Shown: positions 1-9,873, counted from the stretch's first letter. The stretch is 64,000 nt of DNA from an uncultured Propionivibrio sp. (GCF_963666255.1 NZ_OY762656.1:620001-684000); one strand, 5' to 3'. The notes: a model not told the origin generated them from the letters alone. Program-made: numbers and translations.

Positions 1-93
1 CGCCGCCAGCAAGGCCGCCAGCTTGGCAAAATGCGCGTCCTGGCGTTTGCCCGACAGGATTTCATCGCCAATGATCAAGGCGCCAAAGTTCAT
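1..93 (-). CDS. CinA/MoaB-type molybdopterin-binding domain protein (5' part only)
   Basis: Only the first 31 codons lie in the window; the gene runs off the left edge. The protein begins MNFGALIIGDEILSGKRQDA, which matches the opening beta-strand and GDEIL(S/A)G motif of the competence/damage-inducible CinA N-terminal domain, a MoaB/Mog-like molybdopterin-binding fold. The ATG overlaps the TGA of the upstream EI24 gene as ATGA, so translation is probably coupled. Whether the full protein has the C-terminal CinA deamidase domain cannot be seen; stand-alone molybdopterin-binding versions are common in betaproteobacteria. Its substrate is unknown. Confidence 0.75.
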   Translation of the reverse strand, partial: MNFGALIIGDEILSGKRQDAHFAKLAALLAA

Positions 94-827
94 GTGTTCT
101 CCCGATTGAATTCGATCGCCGTCGGCGCGCTGCGCAAGCGACGCAAGGCTTCGAGACAGAAATGAATATACCCCAGCGCTGCCAGCGACGGCGCCAGCAA
201 CCCGACCACCGGCACATGCGACAGCACCGCCATGACGATTCCGAGACCGAAAAGCGCGCCGGCGTGGCGACGCCGCAGTTCCCGCCATTCGGCCGGCGTC
301 GCATGCAGCGTCAGTGCGTCGTAGGCGAAAGTTCGCCGGTTGAGCCAGGCCATCCAGAACAAGGGCAGGAACAGGCCGGCACCGGGAATCAGCCAGAGCG
401 GCAGCGTCAGCGCCCCACCGAGCACGAAAAGCAGCGCCGCCCACAGGCTGTTGGCGGTCGAGGCAAGCATGCTGTCCTTGCCGCGCCGCTCGACATCGGC
501 ATAATCGCCAACCGACAGGAGCTCGAGCAGGCGCGGCATGACGAGGATACCGGCCAGCACGACAGCGACCAGATAGGCGGCCGACAGCAGCAGCAGCCAG
601 CCGCCGAGCGAAGCGAGCAGATGCGCGAACGCCAGGGCGCCCCAGGTGGCAATCCAGTGCACCGGCGGCGCATCAAGCAGGAAGGCGACGATCTGGTCGA
701 GCAAGAAGAAGGACAGGCCGGCCATGACGATCAACGCCAGCACCGCCGGCAACAACAAGGCGCGCCAGACGCGAAGATGCCCTAGCGAACCGAGGCTGCG
801 CGCCAGCGCCAGTAACAGGAGATTCAT
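90..827 (-). CDS. EI24-domain (CysZ-like) inner-membrane protein
   Basis: A 245-residue hydrophobic protein with several membrane segments (roughly residues 20-45, 60-90, 130-165 and 195-220). The pattern resembles the EI24/CysZ family, whose best-known member CysZ conducts sulfate in enterobacteria; sulfate transport here is only inference. I chose the ATG at 827 because a GGAGG box sits four bases upstream and the ATG overlaps the hrpA stop as ATGA. A GTG four codons earlier is possible. It is the middle gene of a tightly coupled hrpA - EI24 - CinA-like unit. Confidence 0.8.
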   Translation of the reverse strand: MNLLLLALARSLGSLGHLRVWRALLLPAVLALIVMAGLSFFLLDQIVAFLLDAPPVHWIATWGALAFAHLLASLGGWLLLLSAAYLVAVVLAGILVMPRLLELLSVGDYADVERRGKDSMLASTANSLWAALLFVLGGALTLPLWLIPGAGLFLPLFWMAWLNRRTFAYDALTLHATPAEWRELRRRHAGALFGLGIVMAVLSHVPVVGLLAPSLAALGYIHFCLEALRRLRSAPTAIEFNRENT

Positions 828-3800
828 AAAGCCTCCCACATTTTCTGCAAACGCTTCACCGATACCGGTGCCGGCGTGCGCAATTCCTGTGCAAAGAGCT
901 GCACGCGCAACTCTTCGAGCAGCCAGCGGAACTGTTCGACCTGCGGATTCGCCACGCCCTGCTTGGCGAGCACGATGGCACGGCGCTCATAGTTGGTCCA
1001 TAGCGGCACGTACTCGGCGAGCAGCGACGCATCGCGCGAGGGATTGGCGCGCAGCTTGTCGAGCCGCATCGACACCGCCTTGAGATAGCGCGGCAGATGT
1101 TGCAAGCGTTCAAACGGCGTGTCGGCGACGAAGCGCTTGCCGATGAGTCGCCCGAGTTGTTTCTCGATATCCTGCAGCGCCGCCGCATGCGCCTTGAAGG
1201 CCGGCAGTTTCTTTTGCACGGACTGCCATTCGCTGAGGATCAGTCCGACCAGCCGGCAGATCTCCTGCGCGATCAGGCCAAGACGCGGCTTGGCTTCGCT
1301 GCAGCGCTGCCGGAAGGCCGCCGCGTCGGTCGGCCAAGGCTCGATCAGGCAGGCGCGACGCAGCACGACGTCAAGCAACTGGTTGCGCAGGTCTTCCTGC
1401 GAGCCGAGGGTCATGTACTGCATCGCCATCTGCGTCAGTCCCGGCAGGTTCTTCTCGAAATACTTGAGCTGGTCGCGGAACTGCAACCTGAACAAACGCA
1501 GCAGCCCGGCGGCATGCACCGCCTGCGCTTCCTCGAGCGAATCGAAGACGCACAGCGAGACCGAATCGCCGTCGTCGGAAAGTCCTGGATAACCGACCAC
1601 GCGCTGGCCGCCGACATCGACCTCCATGAGCTCGGGCAATTCACCGAAACTCCAGTCGGTCATGCCCGCGTATTCGGCCGGCGTCTCATGCAGTTCGGAA
1701 AACTCCTGCTTGGCCTGCCCGCCCCATTCTCCGCGCAGTTCGGCAAGATTACGGCTCATGCCGAGCTGACGGCCATGCTCATCGACGAGCCGGAAGTTGA
1801 ACGAAAAATGCGCTGGAATCGCATCGGGCCGGAAGGCGTCCGGCGTGATCTCCCAGCCCCGGGCGTTAAGGCCACGCGACTGCAGGATGTAGTGGATCAG
1901 CGCCGGAATCAGCGCCTTGTCGGAGGGCTGCACCGCCGCGACAAAGTCGGCGGCGAAATCGGGTACCGGCACCAGCTTCGACCGGATCTTCTGCGGCAGC
2001 GTCTTGACGAGCTGCACGACCTTTTCCTTGAGAAGCCCCGGCACCAGCCACTCGCAACGAGCGGCGGGAATCTGGTTGAGCTGCGCCAGCGGCACGGTGA
2101 TCGTGACGCCGTCCTTCGGCGACCCCGGCTCGAACTGATAGCTCAAATCGAAATCGATGCCGCCGAGCCGGATTTCATGCGGAAAGGCCTCGGTCGTCAC
2201 ACCGGCGGCTTCGTGCCGCATCAGGTCTTCGCGCTTGAGATGCAGCAACTTCGGCGTTTCCCTTTCGGCCTCCTTGCGCCACTTGTCGAAGTCGGCGCCG
2301 TTGGTAACGCCCTCGGGAATGATGCCGTCATAGAAGGCGACGATCAGCTCGTCATCAACGAGCACATCGGGCCGCCGCGACTTGTGCTCGAGCGTCTCGA
2401 TGTCGAGCATCAATTGATGGTTGTGCGTGTAGAACGCCCAGCGTTTGGCATACTCCTCGGCGATCTCGCCGCCAACCAGTCCTTCGCGGATAAACAGTTC
2501 GCGTGCCTCGGCCGGATTCATCGGACCATAATTGACGCGCTTTTTCGGATTGACGACGATGCCATACAGCGTCGAGCGCTCGAAGGCGATCGCCTGCATC
2601 GCCTTTTTCTCCCAGTGCGGATCGAAGTGGCTGCGCTTGATCAGGTGCGCCCCCACCTGTTCGAGCCACTCCGGCTCGATGCGGGCGATGCAGCGGGCAA
2701 AGAGCTTGGTCGTTTCGGTAATCTCGGCAGCGGCGATCCACTTGCCGGCCTTCTTGGCCAGCGTCGAGCCCGGATGAATCAGGAACTTGATGCCGCGCGC
2801 GCCGAGATAGTGGCCGGAATCCTCCGACTTGCAGCCGATATTGCCAAGCAGGCCCGACAGCAGCGCCCGGTGGATCGCGTCGTAGCTCGCCGGAATCTGG
2901 TTCTCCTTCCAGCCGTGCTCGGTCGCCACCGCATGCAGTTGCGTGTGAATATCATGCCATTCGCGCATGCGCAGCGCCGACAGGAAGTTGGCGTGACAGG
3001 CCTGCACCAGTTTGCGCTGCGATTTCTTGTGCTCGAGTTCGCCTTCGTACCACTGCCAGAGCTTGATCCAGGAAAGAAATTCCGATTTCTCGTCGGCGAA
3101 TTTCTTGTGCGCGGCGTCGGCCGTGCCCTGCTTTTCCTGCGGCCGCTCGCGCGGGTCCTGGACGGTCAGCGCGGCGGCGATGACCAGCATTTCGTTGAGA
3201 CAGCCCTCGTCGCGCGCGGCGACGATCATGCGCGCCACGCGCGGATCGAGCGGCAGCTTGGCGAGCTCCTGACCGACCGGGGTGAGCGCTCGCTCCTCGG
3301 TGACGGCCCCCAGTTCCTGCAACAACTGGTAACCGTCGTTGATCGCCTTGGGTGGCGGCGCTTCGAGGAAGGGGAAGGACTCGACGTCACCGAGGCGCAG
3401 CGACTTCATGCGCAGGATGACGCCGGCCAGCGACGAGCGCAGGATTTCGGGATCGGCATAGGCCGGCCGCCGGACGAAATCCTGCTCGTCGTACAGGCGG
3501 ATGCAGACACCAGCCGAAACGCGGCCGCAGCGCCCGGCGCGCTGGTTGGCCGAGGCCTGCGCGATTTTCTCGACCTGCAGTTGTTCGACCTTGTTGCGAT
3601 ACGAATAGCGCTTGATGCGCGCCAGGCCGGTATCGACGACATAACGAATGCCAGGCACCGTCAACGAGGTCTCGGCGACGTTGGTCGCCAGCACGATGCG
3701 CCGCCCCTGGTGCGGCCTGAAGATACGCGACTGCTCCTCGGCCGACAGGCGGGCGAAGAGCGGCAGGATCTCTGTGCTCGCGCCGCCGCGCCCGAAGGTG

Positions 3801-4723
3801 TGCTTCCTCAGCGCTTCGGCCGCCTCGCGGATTTCGCGCTCGCCGGGCAGAAAAACGAGAATGTCGCCCGGTCCGATGCGGTTCAATTCGTCGCAGGCGT
3901 CGACGATCGCGTCATAGAGATCGCGCTCGTCATCTTCCTCGGCTTCCTCGGCCTGCACCGGCCGGTAACGGATGTCGACCGGATAGAGCCGCCCCGACAC
4001 CTCGATTACCGGCGCCTGATTGAAATGCTGCGCGAAGCGCTCGGCATCGATCGTCGCCGAGGTGATGATCAGCTTGAGATCCGGGCGTTTTGGCAACAAC
4101 TGCTTGAGATAGCCGAGCAGGAAGTCGATGTTGAGGCTGCGCTCATGCGCCTCGTCGATGATCAGCGTGTCATAGTTGAGCAACCACGGGTCGCCCTGCG
4201 TCTCGGCCAGCAGGATGCCGTCGGTCATCAGCTTGACGTAGGACTGCGGCGAGGTGCGATCGGTAAAGCGGATTTTATAGCCGACATGACGACCGAGTTC
4301 GCTCTCGAGTTCCTGCGCGATGCGCGCCGCCGTCGAGCGCGCGGCAATACGGCGCGGTTGCGTGTGGCCGATCAGGCCGGTGGTGCCGCGCCCGAGTTCG
4401 AGGCAGATCTTCGGCAACTGCGTCGTTTTGCCGGATCCGGTCTCGCCGCAGACGATGACCACTTGATGCCTGGCAATCAGCGCGGCGATTTCGGCGCGGC
4501 GCTCGTTGACCGGCAATTCGGCCGGGAACTTCGGTTTCGGCAGGTTCTCGCGACGCACGGCCACGGCGGCCCGCGAGCGTTCGATCAGCTTCTCGAAATC
4601 CGCCTGCAGCGCATCGCGCTTGGCACCGAAGAGATGGCGCAGGTCGCGCGCCATCGAACGCAGGCGACGCTGGTCGGCAGCAAGGCAATCATCGAATTCT
4701 GAACGGGCGGATCTGGAGTTCAC
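824..4723 (-). CDS. hrpA: ATP-dependent RNA helicase HrpA (DEAH box)
   Basis: A very long DEAH/RHA helicase of about 1300 residues, the usual size for proteobacterial HrpA. Numbered from the upstream TTG at 4753, Walker A GETGSGKT is at residues 103-110, the DEAH box at 200-203 and the SAT motif near 235. Helicase-C, HA2/OB and the long HrpA-specific C-terminal region follow. HrpA unwinds RNA and is linked in E. coli to mRNA processing and rescue of stalled ribosomes. The start is uncertain: a TTG at 4753 leaves almost no leader after a candidate -10 (TAGAAT, 4765-4770), so the in-frame GTG at 4723 is preferred. It has no good Shine-Dalgarno. The stop overlaps the next gene as ATGA. Confidence 0.93.
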   Translation of the reverse strand: MNSRSARSEFDDCLAADQRRLRSMARDLRHLFGAKRDALQADFEKLIERSRAAVAVRRENLPKPKFPAELPVNERRAEIAALIARHQVVIVCGETGSGKTTQLPKICLELGRGTTGLIGHTQPRRIAARSTAARIAQELESELGRHVGYKIRFTDRTSPQSYVKLMTDGILLAETQGDPWLLNYDTLIIDEAHERSLNIDFLLGYLKQLLPKRPDLKLIITSATIDAERFAQHFNQAPVIEVSGRLYPVDIRYRPVQAEEAEEDDERDLYDAIVDACDELNRIGPGDILVFLPGEREIREAAEALRKHTFGRGGASTEILPLFARLSAEEQSRIFRPHQGRRIVLATNVAETSLTVPGIRYVVDTGLARIKRYSYRNKVEQLQVEKIAQASANQRAGRCGRVSAGVCIRLYDEQDFVRRPAYADPEILRSSLAGVILRMKSLRLGDVESFPFLEAPPPKAINDGYQLLQELGAVTEERALTPVGQELAKLPLDPRVARMIVAARDEGCLNEMLVIAAALTVQDPRERPQEKQGTADAAHKKFADEKSEFLSWIKLWQWYEGELEHKKSQRKLVQACHANFLSALRMREWHDIHTQLHAVATEHGWKENQIPASYDAIHRALLSGLLGNIGCKSEDSGHYLGARGIKFLIHPGSTLAKKAGKWIAAAEITETTKLFARCIARIEPEWLEQVGAHLIKRSHFDPHWEKKAMQAIAFERSTLYGIVVNPKKRVNYGPMNPAEARELFIREGLVGGEIAEEYAKRWAFYTHNHQLMLDIETLEHKSRRPDVLVDDELIVAFYDGIIPEGVTNGADFDKWRKEAERETPKLLHLKREDLMRHEAAGVTTEAFPHEIRLGGIDFDLSYQFEPGSPKDGVTITVPLAQLNQIPAARCEWLVPGLLKEKVVQLVKTLPQKIRSKLVPVPDFAADFVAAVQPSDKALIPALIHYILQSRGLNARGWEITPDAFRPDAIPAHFSFNFRLVDEHGRQLGMSRNLAELRGEWGGQAKQEFSELHETPAEYAGMTDWSFGELPELMEVDVGGQRVVGYPGLSDDGDSVSLCVFDSLEEAQAVHAAGLLRLFRLQFRDQLKYFEKNLPGLTQMAMQYMTLGSQEDLRNQLLDVVLRRACLIEPWPTDAAAFRQRCSEAKPRLGLIAQEICRLVGLILSEWQSVQKKLPAFKAHAAALQDIEKQLGRLIGKRFVADTPFERLQHLPRYLKAVSMRLDKLRANPSRDASLLAEYVPLWTNYERRAIVLAKQGVANPQVEQFRWLLEELRVQLFAQELRTPAPVSVKRLQKMWEAL

Positions 4724-4779
4724 GGCGGCGGGGCGACAAGGCGAGAAAAACAAGCGGGGCTGCGATTCTACCGCACCCC

Positions 4780-5487
4780 CTAGGACTCATCGAGGCTGCG
4801 CAAGGCCATCAGCACCGGCGAGTTGAATTCGCGTCGCGCCAACACCACCGCAATCACCGCCGTCGCGCCTATAAAAGCCCAGGCCGACACCATCCATGAC
4901 ATCACCGCCATGCCAAAGTAATAGGCTCGGAGACCGCGGTTGAAATCATTGCCGGCGCAGGTATTGACCGCCGCAAACTTGCGCGCGTAATACTCTACCT
5001 CGGCTTCGGCGACCTCGTGCGGCACCGAGCCGACGGTGATCGAGAGCAGGTTGAACTGGCGCAACGACCAGGTGAATTTGAAATAGGCGACGACGAAGAC
5101 GCTGATCAGGATCAGCAGCTTTATCTCGACTGCCTCACGCGAGAGCACGCGCGGCGAAAACGGCAGTTCGGCGGCGGTGGCGATCAGTTGGTCGAGCGCG
5201 CCCAACGCCGCGAACAGCGCGCCGATGATGTAGATCGAAGTATTCGCATAGAACGACAGACTCTGAAGCAGGTTGGCGATCAGCGAGCTGTCGAGAATGC
5301 GGTTCTCGCGCCGCACCATCGAGCACCCCCAGGCCAATCGCTGCTTGTGCGTTTCCTCCTGCAGCCGCGCCTTACCCAGCCAGCCACGGTCGACGACGAG
5401 TTCGAAGCCCAGCCAGCACACCAGGAACCAGACGAGTCCGATCCAGTCGAGCCGCGACAGCTTGGCCAATACATCGAGGAAGGACAT
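4780..5487 (-). CDS. DUF599 family membrane protein
   Basis: About 235 residues with four predicted membrane segments (near residues 14-32, 75-100, 120-145 and 200-222) and the conserved soluble stretch between segments 3 and 4 that is rich in small and charged residues (NTCAGNDFNRGLRAYYFG). This layout matches the DUF599 family, whose function is unknown. The ATG at 5487 is preferred over a TTG six codons upstream because a GGAG lies about nine bases before it. It reads toward hrpA with a 56-base gap that holds a TAGAAT box, so the two may be transcribed separately. Confidence 0.75.
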   Translation of the reverse strand: MSFLDVLAKLSRLDWIGLVWFLVCWLGFELVVDRGWLGKARLQEETHKQRLAWGCSMVRRENRILDSSLIANLLQSLSFYANTSIYIIGALFAALGALDQLIATAAELPFSPRVLSREAVEIKLLILISVFVVAYFKFTWSLRQFNLLSITVGSVPHEVAEAEVEYYARKFAAVNTCAGNDFNRGLRAYYFGMAVMSWMVSAWAFIGATAVIAVVLARREFNSPVLMALRSLDES

Positions 5488-5603
5488 GATCACGCGCTCC
5501 GGCAAAACGGGGATTTCCGTATTATCGCGGAATCGGGCATCGCCATCACCACACCTCTGGCCATGACGGTAAAATATGCGTTCCTGCGCGCGCCGACACG
5601 ACC

Positions 5604-6260
5604 ATGCTTTCCGCCATACTCTGGGACAACGACGGCGTTCTCGTCGACACCGAACACTATTACTTCGAAGCCAATCGTATCTACCTGCGCCGCTACGGCA
5701 TCGAGCTGACTGAAGAACAATTCTGCCGCTGGTATCTCTGCGAAAGCCGCGGCGCCTGGCACCTGCTCGATCCGAACGCCAGCCGGGCGCAGATCGACCA
5801 CTGGCGCAGCGAACGCAACGTCATCCACCTGCAATTGCTCGAAGACGCCGGATCGCTGCTGACGCCCGGTATCGACACCCTGCTCGCCGAACTCCACGGC
5901 CGTGTCGCCATGGGCATCGTCACCAGTGCGACGCAGGAGAGCTTCGCCTCGATCCACCGCCGCCACGATCTGCTCCGCCATTTTTCCTTCGCCCTGACCG
6001 CCGAGACGTACGAACGCAGCAAGCCGGCACCCGACCCGTACCTGCTCGGCGTCGAACGCATCGGCAAGCCGGCCGACGAATGCCTGGTCGTCGAGGATTC
6101 GCCGCGCGGCCTCGCCGCCGCCCGCGCCGCCGGGCTGCGCTGCATCATCCTGCGCCACCCGCTGATGCGCGGTCACGATTTTGCCGGCGCCACCCGCATC
6201 GTCGATTCGGTCGATGAACTGGGCGAGGCGATCGAGACGCTGTTGGACGAGCACGCATGA
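5604..6260 (+). CDS. HAD-superfamily hydrolase (phosphoglycolate phosphatase / beta-phosphoglucomutase-like)
   Basis: A 218-residue HAD hydrolase of subfamily I. Motif I is WDNDGVLVDTE with nucleophile Asp8 and acid/base Asp10, motif II is the T/S in GIVTSAT (107-108), motif III is Lys140 in RSKPAPDPYL and motif IV is EDSPRG (164-165). All catalytic residues are present, so it should be an active phosphatase or phosphomutase; the four-helix cap does not show the substrate. Asn at position 9 of motif I differs from the common DFDGV but occurs in the family. Its TGA overlaps the ATG of the next gene, which implies translational coupling. Confidence 0.85.
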   Translation: MLSAILWDNDGVLVDTEHYYFEANRIYLRRYGIELTEEQFCRWYLCESRGAWHLLDPNASRAQIDHWRSERNVIHLQLLEDAGSLLTPGIDTLLAELHGRVAMGIVTSATQESFASIHRRHDLLRHFSFALTAETYERSKPAPDPYLLGVERIGKPADECLVVEDSPRGLAAARAAGLRCIILRHPLMRGHDFAGATRIVDSVDELGEAIETLLDEHA

Positions 6261-6772
6261 GCGCCCTGACCGACCTCCATCGCGAGATCGACGCCCGCGT
6301 CGACACGATCCGCGGCAGCCATCCGGACTGGCTGTGCGGCAAAGGCTGCGATGGCTGTTGCCGCCAGCTCGCCGAACTGCCGCGCCTGACACTCAGCGAA
6401 TGGGCGTTGCTGCAGACCGGCCTGGCCGCGCTCGACGAAACGCAACGCGACGACATCCGGCAACGTCTGGCGGTGCTGGGACCTGCGCCGGCGCGGCCGG
6501 TCACCTGTCCGCTGCTCGACCCGGCGACCGGCGCCTGCCCGGTGTACGCGCATCGCCCGGTCGCCTGCCGGACCTACGGGTTCTACGCCGAACGCGACCG
6601 CCTGCTCGTCTGTCCGCAGATCGCGGCGCAGGAGGCCGACGGAAAACACGCCACCGTCATCTGGGGCAATCACGCGCGTATCGACCGGGCGCTGGCCGAA
6701 ACGGGAGAAGTTCGCAGCCTCGCCGAATGGTTTAATCAGGCAGAATGGAAGGCGGAGGCTGGCTGCGGTTAG
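6257..6772 (+). CDS. YkgJ-family cysteine cluster protein
   Basis: A 171-residue protein with eight cysteines arranged as in the YkgJ/Fli-like putative zinc or iron chelating family: Cys27, 31, 34 and 35 in the N-terminal cluster, then Cys84, 94, 104 and 119 in the CPLL...CPVY..RP..CRTYG block. The family is thought to bind metal, and its cellular role is not established. It starts inside the stop codon of the HAD gene (ATGA), so the two are co-translated and may act together. Nothing in the sequence identifies a substrate. Confidence 0.85.
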   Translation: MSALTDLHREIDARVDTIRGSHPDWLCGKGCDGCCRQLAELPRLTLSEWALLQTGLAALDETQRDDIRQRLAVLGPAPARPVTCPLLDPATGACPVYAHRPVACRTYGFYAERDRLLVCPQIAAQEADGKHATVIWGNHARIDRALAETGEVRSLAEWFNQAEWKAEAGCG

Positions 6773-6804
6773 AATAGCGGGCTTGGAACATTGAGGAATC
6801 CGCC

Positions 6805-8595
6805 GTGAGCAACACCGCCAAGAACGCCAACACCGACGCAAACACCCCCGCGACCAACTTCATCCGCAACATCATCGACGCCGATCTCGCAGCCGGCAAG
6901 CATGCCCAGCGCCGCTGGTCGGGTCGGCCGGGTCTCGCGAAACAGCAGCTTGACGGCGAACTCGATGCGGCGAAAATTCGCACGCGCTTCCCGCCAGAAC
7001 CGAACGGCTACCTGCATTTCGGCCACGCCAAGTCGATCTGTCTGAACTTCGGTCTGGCCCGTGATTACGGCGGCCGCTGCCATCTGCGCTTTGACGACAC
7101 CAATCCGGAGAAGGAAGAAAAGGAATACGTCGACTCGATCGTCGACGCCGTCCGCTGGCTCGGTTTCTCCTGGGATCACGGCAACGAGAACAACCTCTAC
7201 TACGCCTCCAACTACTTCGACTGGATGGTCGCCTGCGCCGAGTACCTGATCGAAGCCGGGCTCGCTTACGTCGACAGCCAGAACGCCGAGGAAATGCGCG
7301 CCAACCGCGGCACCCTGACCGAAGTCGGCAAAGACTCGCCGTTCCGGTCGCGCACGCCGGAAGAAAACCTGCTGCTCTTCCGCCGCATGCAGTCGGGCGA
7401 ATTCGCCGACGGCGCGCACATTCTGCGTGCGAAGATCGATATGGCCTCGCCGAACATCAACCTGCGCGATCCGGCTATCTACCGCATCCGTCACGCCACG
7501 CACCACAACACCGGCGACAAGTGGTGCGTCTATCCGATGTATACCTTCGCGCACCCGATCGAAGACGCGCTTGAAAACATCACGCACTCGATCTGCACGC
7601 TCGAATTCGAGGACCAACGCCCGTTCTACGACTGGCTGCTCGACCACCTCGCCGCCGGCGGCCTGCTGCAGCGCCCGGTCCCGCAACAGATCGAGTTCTC
7701 GCGCCTCAACCTGACCTATGTCGTCCTCTCCAAGCGCAAGCTGATCCAGCTCGTCGAGGAAAAGCACGTCTCCGGCTGGGATGACCCGCGCATGCCGACG
7801 CTGGTCGGCGCGCGCCGGCGCGGCTACACGCCCGACGGCTTCCACCTGTTCGCCGAGCGCATTGGCGTCTCCAAGGCCGACTCGCTGATCGATTACGCAC
7901 TGTTCGAGGACTGCATGCGCGAAGTCCTCAACGAAACGGCCGAGCGCCGCGTTGCCGTGCTCGACCCGCTCAAGCTGATCATCGACAACTATCCCGAAGG
8001 CGAACGCGAAGACTGTTTCGCGCCGAACCACCCGCTCAAGCCGGAACTCGGGAAGCGCGCCATGCCCTTCGGCCGCGAGCTGTGGATCGAGCGCGAGGAC
8101 TTCATGGAAACGCCGAGCAAGGGCTATCACCGGCTCTATCCCGGCAACATGGCCCGCCTGCGCTACGGCTTCGTCGTCAAGTGCGTCGGCTGCGACAAGG
8201 ACGCCGACGGCAAGGTCGTCGCCGTGCACTGCGAGTACATGCCCGATTCCAAGAGCGGCACGCCGGGCGCCGACAACTACAAGGTCAAGGGCAATCTGCA
8301 CTGGGTCTCGGCGGCCGACGCCTATCCGACCGAAGTGCGCCTTTACGACCGGCTCTTCTCGAACCCGGCACCGGGCAGCGGCGGCCGCGACTTCCTCGAC
8401 GACCTCAATCCGCACAGCGTCGAACGCATCACCGCCCAGCTCGAACCGGCACTCAAGTCAGCCAAACCGGACGAGCGCTTCCAGTTCGAGCGGCATGGCT
8501 ACTTCGTCGCCGACCGCATCGACTCGAAGGATGGCGCACCGGTCTTCAACCGCACGGTCACGCTCAAGGATTCCTGGGGCAAGACGGCGAAATAA
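6805..8595 (+). CDS. glnS: glutaminyl-tRNA synthetase
   Basis: Class I synthetase that charges tRNA-Gln. The HIGH-type motif is HFGH at residues 71-74 within PPEPNGYLHFGHAKSI, and the KMSKS-type motif is LSKRKL near residue 308. At 596 residues it is slightly longer than E. coli GlnRS (554), mostly from an N-terminal extension and a C-terminal insertion. The anticodon-binding beta-barrels occupy roughly residues 370-590. The start is GTG with a weak GAGG upstream; a TAGAAT -10-like box lies at 6769-6774. A direct GlnRS means glutamine is charged directly rather than only by the GatCAB route. Confidence 0.96.
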   Translation: MSNTAKNANTDANTPATNFIRNIIDADLAAGKHAQRRWSGRPGLAKQQLDGELDAAKIRTRFPPEPNGYLHFGHAKSICLNFGLARDYGGRCHLRFDDTNPEKEEKEYVDSIVDAVRWLGFSWDHGNENNLYYASNYFDWMVACAEYLIEAGLAYVDSQNAEEMRANRGTLTEVGKDSPFRSRTPEENLLLFRRMQSGEFADGAHILRAKIDMASPNINLRDPAIYRIRHATHHNTGDKWCVYPMYTFAHPIEDALENITHSICTLEFEDQRPFYDWLLDHLAAGGLLQRPVPQQIEFSRLNLTYVVLSKRKLIQLVEEKHVSGWDDPRMPTLVGARRRGYTPDGFHLFAERIGVSKADSLIDYALFEDCMREVLNETAERRVAVLDPLKLIIDNYPEGEREDCFAPNHPLKPELGKRAMPFGRELWIEREDFMETPSKGYHRLYPGNMARLRYGFVVKCVGCDKDADGKVVAVHCEYMPDSKSGTPGADNYKVKGNLHWVSAADAYPTEVRLYDRLFSNPAPGSGGRDFLDDLNPHSVERITAQLEPALKSAKPDERFQFERHGYFVADRIDSKDGAPVFNRTVTLKDSWGKTAK

Positions 8596-8599
8596 ACCA

Positions 8600-8618
8600 G
8601 GGGGTGTTTTGCGCCCCC
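8600..8618. terminator. hairpin between convergent glnS and permease genes
   Basis: GGGGG and CCCCC arms (8600-8604 and 8614-8618), extended by a wobble and a G-C pair around a TTTTG loop. Neither side has a clear T tract, so it is only a weak candidate bidirectional terminator between glnS and the convergent permease. Confidence 0.35.
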
Positions 8619-8622
8619 CGCC

Positions 8623-9873
8623 CTAGACCCAGAAGACGCCGAACAACAAGGTCAGTACTGTCAGCGGCGCACCGACGCGAAAGTACGCCCAGAAGCCGAT
8701 CGGTACGCCGGCGCGCTGGGCGCGCTGAGCGACGATCAGATTGGCGACCGAACCGACCAGCGTAAAATTGCCGGCCAGCGTCGAAGCCATCGCGACGACG
8801 CGCCAGGCACGCTCCGGATCGGGCAGGCTGACCACGAAGGGCTTGAGCATCAGCACCGCCGGCACGTTGCTGACAAGATTCGACAGACCGGCAGTGAGCA
8901 GCGTCAGCACACCGACATGATCGAGATGCTGACGCGCGACGGCGGCAATCACACCGGGCGTCACCGCCACACGCTCGAAAGCAGCGACAACGACGAACAG
9001 GCCGGCAAACATCACCAGCAGCGGCCAGTCGATCTCGCGATACACCTTGTACGCCTTGATGCGACGCGTGAATAATAGGAACGCGCCGCCAAGGATCGCA
9101 ACCTTCGACACGGGCTGCCCGAACAGGAACAGCAACACCATCGCCACCAGCACGATCAGCGACTTCAGGATCACCGGCGGCAGATAACGCGCCGGGCGCG
9201 CAGGAGACGGCGCAAACGGTTCGCGCGTCAGGAACTCCTGCCGATAGAGCACCGCCAGCAAGAGCACCGTCAAACCCAGGCCGGTCAGCGCCACCGGCAC
9301 CAGCGCCATGGCGAACTCGCCGTAAGACATGCGCGACAGACTGCCGACGATCATGTTCTGAGGATTGCCGGTAATCGTCGCGACGCTGCCAACGTTCGAG
9401 GCCAACGCGACCGCCAGCAGGTACGGCACCGGATTACGCCGCAGGCGCAGCGTCAGTTCGAGTACCAGCGGCGTCATGACGACACAGATCGTGTCGTTCA
9501 CGAGAAATGCCGAAAGCACGCCCGACAGCACAACCACCGTCGTCAGCAACGCCAGCGGATGCCGCGCCCGCTGCACGACCCAGTCATTGACCCAGTGGAA
9601 AAAGCCCGAGAGGCGCAGATTGGCGACAACGATCATCATCCCGAGCAGGAGCGCGATGGTATCGAAATCGATCGCCGCGATCGCCTCGTCGAGCGTCATC
9701 ACCCCCAGCCAGACCATCAGGCAGGCGCCGAGCAGGGCAGCGCCGGCGCGGTCGAGGTGATAGCCCGGCAGTTTCCCGACGGCGATGAAGGCATAGGTGG
9801 CAAGAAACACGGCGATCGCCGTCCAGGCCGCGGCATCGCGGAGCAATCCCTCGATCGAAGAAAACACAGGCAT
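8623..9873 (-). CDS. ArsB/NhaD/SLC13-superfamily ion permease
   Basis: A 416-residue integral membrane protein with about eleven hydrophobic segments and the internal repeat of the ion-transporter superfamily. The N-half carries FLVNDT (123-128) and the ITGNPQN motif (NPQN at 170-173); the C-half carries the equivalent SNLVSNVPAVLML and GNFTLVGSVANL. These match the ArsB/NhaD and divalent-anion (DASS) transporters. No ars or nha genes flank it, so the substrate (arsenite, sodium or a dicarboxylate/sulfate-like anion) cannot be assigned. It converges on glnS and diverges from the TAXI gene at 10063. Confidence 0.8.
   Translation of the reverse strand: MPVFSSIEGLLRDAAAWTAIAVFLATYAFIAVGKLPGYHLDRAGAALLGACLMVWLGVMTLDEAIAAIDFDTIALLLGMMIVVANLRLSGFFHWVNDWVVQRARHPLALLTTVVVLSGVLSAFLVNDTICVVMTPLVLELTLRLRRNPVPYLLAVALASNVGSVATITGNPQNMIVGSLSRMSYGEFAMALVPVALTGLGLTVLLLAVLYRQEFLTREPFAPSPARPARYLPPVILKSLIVLVAMVLLFLFGQPVSKVAILGGAFLLFTRRIKAYKVYREIDWPLLVMFAGLFVVVAAFERVAVTPGVIAAVARQHLDHVGVLTLLTAGLSNLVSNVPAVLMLKPFVVSLPDPERAWRVVAMASTLAGNFTLVGSVANLIVAQRAQRAGVPIGFWAYFRVGAPLTVLTLLFGVFWV

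Noticed and set aside
1097-4702. 1201-codon open frame on the plus strand opposite hrpA
   Set aside because: It mirrors hrpA codons in GC-rich DNA, has no family similarity and low-complexity Arg/Asp/Leu composition; hrpA is clearly the coding strand.
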